In this document: positions 1 to 5,828 of the stretch, in pieces
How positions within the stretch are numbered: position 1 is the stretch's first letter
Layout: each line of letters opens with the position of its first letter
Assembly (NCBI GenBank): GCA_964436345.1
Contig: CAYTCC010000063.1
Coordinates: forward strand, 1 to 8,520
Reading direction: 5' to 3'
Length of the DNA: 8,520 nt
Source: GCA-002694895 sp964436345
Lineage (GTDB): Bacteria > Chloroflexota > Dehalococcoidia > Lucifugimonadales > GCA-002694895
The notes under the pieces: model-generated
Database searches by the model: none
What the model saw: only the letters and a program-made list of their open reading frames with translations
What the model was told of the DNA's origin: nothing
Program-made: the position numbers and the translations under genes

Positions 1-452
1 AAAACAAGTCTATTAATCGGAGATAAAAGTAACATCAATAATTTACTAATTAACTCTTCTTTTGAAGGTAATTTTGATATTTCATTCAATTGTTTTTCAT
101 CAACAATTACTCCTTCAAAATATCCATTTTTCACTGAAATGTTTAGACCTATATCATTTTTAAATTTATATACTAATTTTGTTAATAACATTGGATCGGC
201 ATTAGTAGCTAAAATTGAGGTTGGCCCATCAATTAATTCATCAAAATTCTCATTATTTAATTCTTTAGCAGCAATAAGTGCTAACGAATTTTTAATAACT
301 TTATAAGTAGCATCAATTTTTACAATTTCTTTTCTAAAATCAGAAATCATACTAACTGTTGTACCAGTTGGATTCAAAGATATAAAAAAATCATTTGAGT
401 CAAATATTTTTTTATATTCTTCTACTTTTTTAATTTTTTTATCGTTTGGCAT
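1..452 (-). CDS. rplJ: 50S ribosomal protein L10, C-terminus cut by window edge
   Basis: L10 forms the base of the ribosomal stalk: its N-terminal domain binds 23S rRNA beside L11 and its C-terminal helix carries the L7/L12 dimers that recruit translation GTPases. About 150 residues are open from the ATG at 450-452 to the window edge with no stop, starting MPNDKKIKKVEEYKKIF. Family landmarks are visible: the early F-ISLNPTGTTVSMISDFRKE stretch, YKVIKNSLA near residues 50-58, DGPTSILATNADP near 75-87, the NGYFEGVIVDE segment, and LPSKEEL near 128-134. These are the normal L10 landmarks in the normal order. The missing part should be the C-terminal stalk-binding helix. A GGA seven bases before the ATG is the likely ribosome site and sits directly after the T-tract of an intrinsic terminator. 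Expression is therefore probably set by the L10 leader upstream. rplL is expected next, outside the window. Confidence 0.95.
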   Translation of the reverse strand, partial: MPNDKKIKKVEEYKKIFDSNDFFISLNPTGTTVSMISDFRKEIVKIDATYKVIKNSLALIAAKELNNENFDELIDGPTSILATNADPMLLTKLVYKFKNDIGLNISVKNGYFEGVIVDEKQLNEISKLPSKEELISKLLMLLLSPINRLV

Positions 453-462
453 AAATATTTCC

Positions 463-488
463 AAAAAAAAAGCCAGGCTGAACCTGGC
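463..488 (-). terminator. Intrinsic terminator (attenuator) in the rplJ leader
   Basis: On the minus strand a 6-bp GC-rich stem GCCAGG/CCTGGC (483-488 with 472-477) closes a 5-base loop TTCAG and is followed by nine T (463-471). It lies between the L10 leader and the rplJ start, ending about 10 bases before the ATG. Terminating here would stop rplJ (and presumably rplL) transcription, so it is best read as a regulated attenuator rather than an operon end. Confidence 0.85.
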
Positions 489-499
489 AATAAATTTAA

Positions 500-562
500 T
501 TAACCTCGGCAGGTGTTTTTACCTATTCAAATAAAATTAATAGAACCTACTGTCTTCAGCTA
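500..562 (-). promoter_or_regulatory. Ribosomal protein L10 leader RNA
   Basis: The minus strand carries the two conserved blocks of the L10 leader family: CTGAAGACAGTAGG (5' side, 546-559) and CCTGCCGAGG (3' side, 504-513). They can form a hairpin with GTAGGT (545-550) pairing to ACCTGC (509-514), and CTATT (539-543) pairing to AATAG (523-527). Unpaired bases between the helices (GTAAAAAC) and the flanking AAGACA/CGAG suggest the asymmetric kink-turn site that free L10 (with L12) binds. In Firmicutes this leader represses rplJL when L10 is in excess and is followed by a terminator, as here. Exact outer boundaries are approximate. Confidence 0.85.
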
Positions 563-566
563 TACT

Positions 567-595
567 AATCTATAGGATTTCATTCGATTAGTCAA
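567..595 (-). promoter_or_regulatory. Candidate promoter for rplJ overlapping the rplA stop
   Basis: On the minus strand TTGACT (590-595, 5 of 6 to the sigma-70 -35) is followed after 17 bases by TAGATT (567-572, 4 of 6 to the -10). The alternative -10 TATAGA (569-574) has a 15-base spacer. Transcription would start close to position 560, just where the conserved L10 leader begins. The -10 is weak, so the call rests partly on this position. Confidence 0.4.
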
Positions 596-1277
596 TAATA
601 CTATCGATATCTAATTTGATACTTGGACCCATAGTGCTTGCTAAGTGAATATTGATGAGAAAATCACCTTTCAATTTGCTGGGTCTAGATGAATTGATTG
701 TATTTATTAAATCTTTAATGTTTTCTTCAATTTTACTATCCTCAAAACTAGATTTACCAACCACACTATGTATATTTGAATTACTATCTAATTTATACAT
801 TGCTCTACCCGATTTACATTGCTTTATAGCTGATTCCAAACTATCAGAATTAACTACGGTTCCATTTCTTGGGCTAGGCATCAAGCCTTTAGTACCTAAT
901 TCTTTTCCAATTTTGGATACATTTCCCATCATTTCGGGTGTAGATATAGCTATGTCAAAATCAGTCCAACCTTTTGATACTCGATCAATCAAATCTGTGG
1001 CACCTACAAAATCTGCTCCAGCACTTTCAGCTTTTTGTGAATCACCAGCTTGTGCAAACACAGCTATTTTAGAATTTCTTCCTGAACCATGAGGTAAATT
1101 AACATATCCTCTAATATTTTGTTCTGAATCTTTGGGATCACATCCTGTTCTTATATGTATTTCTATCGTTTCGTCAAATTTAGCATTTGATAAATCTTTT
1201 AGCAATGAAATAGCCTCTTTCAAATCATATTTTTTACCAAATTCAACTTTTTCTAAGTTCGCTTTTAATCTTTTCAT
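588..1277 (-). CDS. rplA: 50S ribosomal protein L1
   Basis: L1 binds 23S rRNA helices 76-78 and forms the mobile stalk that moves with deacylated tRNA in the E site. In many bacteria it also represses its own operon by binding the mRNA. The 229-residue product is normal length (E. coli 234). It shows the family signature GTKGLMPSPRNGTV near residues 128-141, the LPHGSGR segment near 61-67, and the C-terminal S-MGPSIKLDI stretch that ends domain I. The start ATG at 1275-1277 lies 6 bases after the rplK stop, and the likely SD (GAAGGA) is embedded in the last codons of rplK. That implies co-transcription and probably translational coupling. The N-terminus is K-rich and no alternative start is needed. 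I did not identify an L1-binding mimic in the mRNA. Confidence 0.97.
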   Translation of the reverse strand: MKRLKANLEKVEFGKKYDLKEAISLLKDLSNAKFDETIEIHIRTGCDPKDSEQNIRGYVNLPHGSGRNSKIAVFAQAGDSQKAESAGADFVGATDLIDRVSKGWTDFDIAISTPEMMGNVSKIGKELGTKGLMPSPRNGTVVNSDSLESAIKQCKSGRAMYKLDSNSNIHSVVGKSSFEDSKIEENIKDLINTINSSRPSKLKGDFLINIHLASTMGPSIKLDIDSIID

Positions 1278-1283
1278 ATATTT

Positions 1284-1712
1284 CTATCCTTCAATAACGT
1301 CAATTCCCATACTTCTAGCTGTTCCTTCAATCATTTTCGAAGCATTTTCTAGATCATGAGCATTTAATTCTTCCATTTTTTCTTTTGCTATTTTCAAAAG
1401 ATCTGATTTTTTTATTGTTCCGACTTTATTTATATGTGGAACAGGACTTCCCTTATCAATTTTTGCAGCTTTTTTTATATATTCAACAGCAGGAGGAGTT
1501 TTAGTAATAAATGTAAAAGATTTGTCTTGATATATAGTAATTTCTACAGGAATTACTTCACCTGACTTGTCAGAAGTTCTTGCATTATATTCTTTAACAA
1601 AGTCCATAATAGCAATTCCATGTGGACCTAAAGCAGTTCCTACTGGAGGTGCAGGGGAAGCTTTTCCACCTTCAATTTGTAATTTTACTAATGCTGATAT
1701 TTCTTTAGCCAT
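1284..1712 (-). CDS. rplK: 50S ribosomal protein L11
   Basis: L11 binds the GTPase-associated centre of 23S rRNA, next to L10, and contacts EF-G and EF-Tu. At 142 residues it equals the E. coli length. The N-terminal domain (about 1-70) contains the proline-rich GKASPAPPVGTALGPHGI segment (residues 16-33) that is the thiostrepton-contact helix region. The C-terminal RNA-binding domain (about 71-142) runs from TPPAVEYIKKAA to the terminal MIEGTARSMGI signature near 127-137. A good SD (AAGGA) precedes the ATG by about six bases. The gap to the nusG stop is 12 bases and to rplA 6 bases, in the standard nusG-rplK-rplA order. Confidence 0.98.
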   Translation of the reverse strand: MAKEISALVKLQIEGGKASPAPPVGTALGPHGIAIMDFVKEYNARTSDKSGEVIPVEITIYQDKSFTFITKTPPAVEYIKKAAKIDKGSPVPHINKVGTIKKSDLLKIAKEKMEELNAHDLENASKMIEGTARSMGIDVIEG

Positions 1713-1724
1713 ATATATCCTTAT

Positions 1725-2267
1725 TTATTCTTTCTCAACTTGATAAAAATCTAATTCAACCGGAGTATCACGACCAAAGAAAGAAACCATAACAGTCACT
1801 TTAGATTTGTCTTCGTCAATTTCTTCAACTGAACCTATAAAATCCATAAAAGGACCATCTATAATTCTTAAAGTATCTCCCCTATTAAACCTTGATGTGA
1901 AACTAGGTGCAGTATCTTGATAATTAAGTATTGAATTTACTTCAGCTTCATCTAGTGGAACTGGACGCACTCTCTTTTCATTTTCATCTTCTGAGGATAC
2001 AAAACCAGTAACTCCAGGGGTGTTTCTCACATCAAACCACATTTCATCATCCATAATCATCTTGATCAAAATATAGCCTGGGAAAACATTTTTTTTAACT
2101 TCAACCTTTTGGCCTTCTTTTATTTCAATTTCATCTTTTTTCGGAACTACAACATCTATAATTTTATCTGAATATCCTTGGTTTTTTGCTTTTTGTTTTA
2201 AATTTGCTTGTACTTTATCTTCCTGCCCCGAATACGTATGAAGAATATACCATTGTGAATCGCTCAT
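1725..2267 (-). CDS. nusG: Transcription termination/antitermination protein NusG
   Basis: NusG binds the clamp of elongating RNA polymerase and, through its KOW domain, Rho or ribosomal S10, tying transcription to translation or termination. The 180-residue product (E. coli 181) has the NGN domain from WYILHTYSGQEDKV (residues 6-19) through FPGYILIKM (62-70) and RNTPGVTGFV (81-90). The KOW domain follows at about 126-155 (FNRGDTLRIIDGPFMDFIGSVEEID), with the closing GRDTPVELDFYQVEK. I chose the ATG at 2265-2267. The frame also has an ATG at 2309, but that would add 14 residues unlike the family and overlap secE by 23 bases. The chosen start leaves a 19-base gap with a modest AAGAG ribosome site. 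No insertion domain between NGN and KOW is present. Confidence 0.96.
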   Translation of the reverse strand: MSDSQWYILHTYSGQEDKVQANLKQKAKNQGYSDKIIDVVVPKKDEIEIKEGQKVEVKKNVFPGYILIKMIMDDEMWFDVRNTPGVTGFVSSEDENEKRVRPVPLDEAEVNSILNYQDTAPSFTSRFNRGDTLRIIDGPFMDFIGSVEEIDEDKSKVTVMVSFFGRDTPVELDFYQVEKE

Positions 2268-2286
2268 ATTATTTCTGCTCTTAATT

Positions 2287-2520
2287 TTAGTTATATATAA
2301 AAAATGCAATTATTTTAGAAAATGCCAAATCAATTACTCCTAAAAATAATCCAATAACAATAGCTATAGAAACAACTATGATACTTAATCTTGTGGTCTC
2401 TTCTTTAGTTGGCCAAGTGATTCTTCCTAATTCAGCATAAATCTCTTTGATAGATCTAGATACATTGCCAAATCTATTCCTTGATGCAGGAGTTTGACTT
2501 GATGGTGTTTGACGATTCAT
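2287..2520 (-). CDS. secE: Preprotein translocase subunit SecE
   Basis: SecE is the essential clamp subunit of the SecYEG channel in the cytoplasmic membrane. The 77-residue product is the short one-helix form usual outside proteobacteria (E. coli has 127 residues and three helices). Residues 1-22 are polar and rich in S/T/Q/R. Residues 23-42 form the amphipathic helix with the family motif AELGRITWPTKEET (29-42). One hydrophobic transmembrane segment spans about 45-68. The ATG directly abuts the TAA of rpmG (TAAATG) in the same reading frame, and the SD-like AAGTGAGAT lies within the end of rpmG, so translation is probably coupled. nusG follows after 19 bases, the near-universal secE-nusG pair. 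Confidence 0.97.
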   Translation of the reverse strand: MNRQTPSSQTPASRNRFGNVSRSIKEIYAELGRITWPTKEETTRLSIIVVSIAIVIGLFLGVIDLAFSKIIAFFIYN

Positions 2521-2691
2521 TTATGATCTCACTTCTTTAAAATTTTTATGAGATCTACATGTCTTGCAATATTTTTTAAGCTCAATCCGATCAGGAGAAT
2601 TCCTACGATTTTTTTCAGATGTATATAATCTGATACCGCAAGTTTCACAACTAAAATTTATTACTGTTCTAACAGCATTTTTTCTTGCCAT
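2521..2691 (-). CDS. rpmG: 50S ribosomal protein L33, zinc-ribbon form
   Basis: L33 is a small protein of the large subunit near the E site. The 56-residue frame begins MARKNAVRTVINFSCETCG and ends with TAA at 2521-2523. It keeps two CxxC pairs, C15-x2-C18 and C42-x2-C45, so it is the zinc-binding (C+) type. The YTSEKNRRNSPDRIELKKYC stretch has the family's T-KN-RN-PDRLELKKYC pattern. Length is normal (50-56). The tuf stop lies 41 bases upstream without a terminator, and an AGAAGG sits 13 bases before the ATG, a rather long SD spacing. rpmG directly before secE-nusG is a common bacterial arrangement. A zinc-free L33 paralogue elsewhere in the genome is possible but not visible here. Confidence 0.96.
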   Translation of the reverse strand: MARKNAVRTVINFSCETCGIRLYTSEKNRRNSPDRIELKKYCKTCRSHKNFKEVRS

Positions 2692-2732
2692 AATATTTTA
2701 ATAACCTTCTATATTCAATAATTGATAAGAAA

Positions 2733-3920
2733 TTATTTGATTACTTTTGTAATCACACCTGAACCTACTGTTCTTCCGCCTTCTCTTATAGCAAAACGCA
2801 ACTGATCTGCCATAGCTATAGGAGTTATAAGTTTGATATTCATCTTAACATTATCTCCGGGCATAATCATTTCAACTCCACTAGGTAATTCACATTCCCC
2901 AGTTACATCTGTTGTTCTAATATAAAATTGTGGTTTATATCCATTGAAAAATGGTGTGTGTCTTCCACCTTCTTCTTTGGATAATACATATACTTCAGCT
3001 TCAGCTTCGGTATGAGGGGTAATAGCACCTTTGGCGCAAATTACTTGTCCTCTTTCTATATCATCTCTTTCTACACCTCTTAATAACAATCCAACTGCAT
3101 CACCAGGTTCGCCTTGATCAAGTAATTTATGAAACATCTCTACTCCTGTAACCACAGTTTCAGATTTTTCTTTTATTCCAACGATCTCAACTGTCTCTCC
3201 AGGTTTTACAACACCTGTTTCAATTCTACCAGTTACAACTGTTCCTCTACCTTTGATATTAAACACATCTTCAACAGGCATAACAAAAGGTTGATCCTTA
3301 GGACGATCAGGAACTTCAATAGTTTCATCAACTGCTTTCATCAACTCCATAATCTGATCTCCAGCTTCACTATCGGGATTTTCCAAAGCATTTAGTGCAC
3401 TAACTTTAATTATAGGGATATCGTCGCCTGGGAAACCATATTCAGTTAACAATTCTCTTAATTCTAATTCTACTAACTCTAACAATTCAGGATCATCCAT
3501 CTGATCAACTTTATTTAGAGCTACAACCATAGATGGGACCTGTACTTGCCTCGCTAGCAAAATATGTTCCCTGGTTTGGGGCATAGGACCATCAGGAGCA
3601 CTCACTACCAAGATAGCACCATCCATTTGAGCTGCACCAGTAATCATATTTTTCACGTAGTCAGCGTGTCCAGGACAATCTACATGAGCATAATGTCGAC
3701 TTTCTGTTTCATATTCAACATGAGTAATAGCTATAGTAACACCTCTTTCTTTCTCTTCAGGGGCATTATCTATAGAATCAAAAGGCCTATCTTTAGCAAG
3801 GCCTTTTTTAGCTAACACACCTGTGATAGCTGCAGTTAAAGTGGTTTTTCCGTGATCAACATGACCTATTGTTCCAACGTTAACATGAGGTTTAGATCTA
3901 TCAAATTTTTCTTTAGCCAT
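2733..3920 (-). CDS. tuf: Elongation factor Tu
   Basis: EF-Tu is the GTPase that delivers aminoacyl-tRNA to the ribosomal A site. The 395-residue protein is full length (E. coli 394). Domain I carries G1 GHVDHGKT (19-26), switch I RGVTI (59-63, T62 for Mg2+), G3 DCPGH (81-85, catalytic H85), G4 NKVD (136-139) and G5 SAL (174-176). Domains II and III follow, with VEDVFNIKGRGTVVTGRIE, the GLLLRGVERDDIERGQV segment and a terminal FAIREGGRTVGSGVITKVI. A strong SD, AGGAG, precedes the ATG by seven bases. tRNA-Thr(GGU) ends about 40 bases upstream with no terminator between, so tuf is probably expressed from the tRNA operon, as tufB is in E. coli. G+C looks higher than in radA or clpC, as expected of a highly expressed conserved gene. 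Whether a second tuf exists cannot be told. Confidence 0.99.
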   Translation of the reverse strand: MAKEKFDRSKPHVNVGTIGHVDHGKTTLTAAITGVLAKKGLAKDRPFDSIDNAPEEKERGVTIAITHVEYETESRHYAHVDCPGHADYVKNMITGAAQMDGAILVVSAPDGPMPQTREHILLARQVQVPSMVVALNKVDQMDDPELLELVELELRELLTEYGFPGDDIPIIKVSALNALENPDSEAGDQIMELMKAVDETIEVPDRPKDQPFVMPVEDVFNIKGRGTVVTGRIETGVVKPGETVEIVGIKEKSETVVTGVEMFHKLLDQGEPGDAVGLLLRGVERDDIERGQVICAKGAITPHTEAEAEVYVLSKEEGGRHTPFFNGYKPQFYIRTTDVTGECELPSGVEMIMPGDNVKMNIKLITPIAMADQLRFAIREGGRTVGSGVITKVIK

Positions 3921-3957
3921 AATATTTCTCCTATTTAATTTTATATTTTGTTTAAAA

Positions 3958-4032
3958 TGGAGCCCACAAGCAGAGTTGAACTGCTGACCTCGTTCTTACC
4001 AAGAACGCGCTCTACCACTGAGCTATGCGGGC
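3958..4032 (-). tRNA. tRNA-Thr (anticodon GGU)
   Basis: A complete cloverleaf is readable on the minus strand. The acceptor is GCCCGCA/TGTGGGC with one G-U pair and the D arm is GCTC-AGTGGTA-GAGC. The anticodon arm is CGTTC-TTGGTAA-GAACG, giving anticodon GGT, followed by a five-base variable loop. The T arm is AGCAG-TTCAACT-CTGCT and the discriminator is T. The genome encodes CCA at 3958-3960, unlike the other two tRNAs here. It reads ACC (and ACU by wobble). It lies about 40 bases upstream of tuf, the place of thrT before tufB in E. coli. Confidence 0.97.
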
Positions 4033-4034
4033 TC

Positions 4035-4058
4035 ACACGAATAATTTAAATTTCGTGT
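4035..4058 (-). other. Hairpin in the spacer between tRNA-Tyr and tRNA-Thr(GGU)
   Basis: A 7-bp inverted repeat, ACACGAA (4052-4058 on the minus strand) with TTCGTGT (4035-4041), encloses a 10-base AT loop. It ends two bases before the mature 5' end of tRNA-Thr(GGU). No T-run follows, so it is not a terminator. It may present the precursor to RNase P or another processing enzyme. Function is inferred only from position. Confidence 0.5.
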
Positions 4059-4082
4059 AAGCTTCTTATTTAAATATTTACA

Positions 4083-4167
4083 TGGAGGGAGCAGGATTCG
4101 AACCTGCGTAGCCCTTACGAGCGTCAGATTTACAGTCTGATGGATTTAACCACTCTCCCATCCCTCC
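4083..4167 (-). tRNA. tRNA-Tyr (anticodon GUA)
   Basis: A class II tRNA of 85 bases. The acceptor is GGAGGGA/TCCCTCC, the D arm is GGA-GAGTGGTTAAA-TCC, and the anticodon arm is TCAGA-CTGTAAA-TCTGA with anticodon GTA. A 16-base variable arm can form GCTC/GGGC. The T arm is GCAGG-TTCGAAT-CCTGC and the discriminator is A, as tyrosine identity requires. CCA is not encoded. It sits second in the cluster, the place of tyrU in the E. coli tufB operon. Confidence 0.98.
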
Positions 4168-4217
4168 GAAAAATAAAAGACATATAAAGTGTAAATCAAA
4201 TCTATCAGTGGGGTCTG

Positions 4218-4290
4218 AGCCCAAGAGGGGATTCGAACCCACTGACCTGCCGATTACAAGTCGGCTGCGCTACCACTGCGCCACTTGGGC
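4218..4290 (-). tRNA. tRNA-Thr (anticodon UGU)
   Basis: The acceptor GCCCAAG/CTTGGGC is perfect, the D arm is GCGC-AGTGGTA-GCGC, and the anticodon arm is GCCGA-CTTGTAA-TCGGC with anticodon TGT. The discriminator is T and no CCA is encoded. The T arm is odd. Before the loop TTCGAAT stands AGTGGG and after it CCCCT, so the stem has either a bulged U (A-U, G-C, [U], three G-C) or a U-C mismatch with a six-base variable loop. The rest of the fold is sound, so I read it as functional. It reads ACA and other ACN codons and occupies the place of E. coli thrU. Confidence 0.93.
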
Positions 4291-4343
4291 ATATACCCCT
4301 CACATGCAATATTTTTATAATTTTAAAAGAACTAATTCTAATC

Positions 4344-4366
4344 AAAAAAATCAGCCTTTTGGCTGA
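4344..4366 (-). terminator. Intrinsic terminator after radA
   Basis: On the minus strand TCAGCC-AAAA-GGCTGA (4351-4366), a 6-bp stem with an AAAA loop, is followed by seven T (4344-4350). It lies 67 bases beyond the radA stop and should end the clpC-radA transcript. Unusually, a promoter lies between radA and this hairpin, so the hairpin is also at the very start of the tRNA-tuf transcript. Confidence 0.8.
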
Positions 4367-4375
4367 CTGTCAATC

Positions 4376-4433
4376 ATTGTACAATGAGGCAGGGATAAGG
4401 TCAAGAAATTTATCTATATTTATAAAAATATAT
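4376..4433 (-). promoter_or_regulatory. Strong candidate promoter of the tRNA-tuf operon
   Basis: On the minus strand TTGACC (4399-4404) and TACAAT (4376-4381) are separated by exactly 17 bases, each 5 of 6 to the sigma-70 consensus. The roughly 29 bases upstream (4405-4433) are almost all A/T and resemble the UP elements of stable-RNA promoters. The predicted start is near 4369. No better promoter is visible between here and tRNA-Thr(UGU): the spacer 4291-4343 is AT-rich and holds nothing else I can name. The -10 lies inside a perfect 14-base palindrome (4374-4387). Confidence 0.65.
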
Positions 4434-5819
4434 TTATTTAAAAATTTGCCCTATTTCAGAAATATTATCAAGAGTAACAATATCTAAATCTATATCTTTA
4501 ATATAATTTGAATTTTTTGCCATTTTGCCAATGAAAGCTTTTTGTATGCCCAATCTTTTCCCTTCTTTCAGAATTTTTTCTAAATCTGGAGGATTTCTAA
4601 TTTCTCCTGTTAAAGCTACTTCTCCAATTGCAAAAGCATTATTCATAAATCCTGCACTATACAAACTTGATAAAATCCCTAAACATACTCCAAAATCTGC
4701 ATATACATTTTTAATTGATTGCCCTTTCATGACATTAATTATAACGTCATGATTTCCAAGAGGAATTTTGCAAATTTTGTTCAATACAGATATTAAAATC
4801 GACAATCTGTTGCTATCGTATCCTTCTGATAATTTCTTTGGATAATTATTATATGATTTAGCAATTAAAGCTTGCAATTCATAAAAAACCAATCTCTGAC
4901 CGCTAGGTATAGGAATTAAAATACTACCACTGACTTCCGAATTATAATCTTCTATCATAATAGAAGATGGGTCCTTAACATCAATAAATCCATTAGTTCT
5001 CATATTAAACAAACCTATATCGGAAGTAGATCCAAATCTATTCTTATAAGATCTTAATATACGTTCATTCCTATTTGTAAGATATTCTAACTGCAAAACA
5101 ACATCTACCATATGCTCTAATATTTTAGGTCCTGCAACATCTCCTGTTTTCGTGACATGCCCAGACATAAGAAATAAAATATTTAACTTCTTACAATGAA
5201 ATATTAATTTTTTAATACTATTTAATATTTGATTTATTGATCCAGGATTACCTTGGGTTTCCGGATCATAAACTGTTTGAACTGAATCTAAAATTAAACA
5301 CTTGGGATTAAATTTATTCAAATTCTCTGCAATATTATTTATATTCACTGAATCTGATAAAGCAATATCTTTTTCTTTTATATCAAAACGTTGGAATTTA
5401 TCTTTAACTTGTGAGATTGATTCTTCTCCACAAACATAAATAACTTTACCATACATAGAAAATTTAGAACTTAATTGCATAAGTAATGTCGATTTTCCTA
5501 CTCCTGGCATACCTGCTAATAAAACAGATGATCCTGCTACAAAATGGCCACCCATTGCTCTTTCAATTTCATTCCATTTAATATCCAATCTTATTGAATT
5601 GGTGTCATTAACTTCGCTATCGAGGTGAATTAAATCTGAAGAAAATTCATCATATTTAATCCATTCATTTTTGGATCCCAAATCATTAGAATAAATAATT
5701 TTTTCAATTATTGTATTCCATTCATTACAACCATCGCATTTGCCCTGCCATTTAGGGTATTGACGAGAACAAGAATCACATTGATAAGCTAGATTCTGGC
5801 CATAATCATTCTTTACCAT
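4434..5819 (-). CDS. radA: DNA repair protein RadA (Sms)
   Basis: RadA is a RecA-like, DnaB-type ring ATPase that promotes branch migration and processing of recombination intermediates. At 461 residues it has family length. Domain order is an N-terminal zinc finger C14-x2-C17...C28-x2-C31 with the QYPKWQGKC context, then the RecA-like core with Walker A GMPGVGKST (103-111) and Walker B LILDS (175-179). The RadA-specific KNRFG is at 259-263, and a C-terminal Lon-protease-like domain from about 300 contains GEVALTGEIRNPPDLEKILKEG (399-420). The ATG lies 9 bases after the clpC stop and in the same frame, and no convincing SD precedes it. Translation may therefore rely on reinitiation after clpC. 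The pair clpC-radA is conserved in many Gram-positive-type genomes. A terminator follows. Confidence 0.97.
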   Translation of the reverse strand: MVKNDYGQNLAYQCDSCSRQYPKWQGKCDGCNEWNTIIEKIIYSNDLGSKNEWIKYDEFSSDLIHLDSEVNDTNSIRLDIKWNEIERAMGGHFVAGSSVLLAGMPGVGKSTLLMQLSSKFSMYGKVIYVCGEESISQVKDKFQRFDIKEKDIALSDSVNINNIAENLNKFNPKCLILDSVQTVYDPETQGNPGSINQILNSIKKLIFHCKKLNILFLMSGHVTKTGDVAGPKILEHMVDVVLQLEYLTNRNERILRSYKNRFGSTSDIGLFNMRTNGFIDVKDPSSIMIEDYNSEVSGSILIPIPSGQRLVFYELQALIAKSYNNYPKKLSEGYDSNRLSILISVLNKICKIPLGNHDVIINVMKGQSIKNVYADFGVCLGILSSLYSAGFMNNAFAIGEVALTGEIRNPPDLEKILKEGKRLGIQKAFIGKMAKNSNYIKDIDLDIVTLDNISEIGQIFK

Positions 5820-5828
5820 TGTATTTTT

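Noticed and set aside
652..1359. Plus-strand open frames opposite rplA and rplK
   Set aside because: They lie wholly or mostly antisense to well-recognised ribosomal genes, have no recognisable domains and no ribosome sites or promoters, and are explained by the codon use of the real genes.
2268..2309. Longer N-terminus for NusG from the ATG at 2309
   Set aside because: It adds 14 residues unlike NusG and overlaps secE; the ATG at 2267 gives the family length and start.
3129..3815. Plus-strand open frames opposite tuf
   Set aside because: Antisense shadows of a highly conserved gene, with low-complexity S/F/N-rich products unlike any family I know.
4168..4217. Possible hidden tRNA-Gly in the tRNA spacers
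   Set aside because: Neither the 50-base spacer here nor the one at 4033-4082 has room or cloverleaf elements for a tRNA.
4368..4373. TTGACA on the minus strand as a second -35 box
   Set aside because: A perfect hexamer, but 17 bases downstream there is only the T-run of the terminator and no -10.
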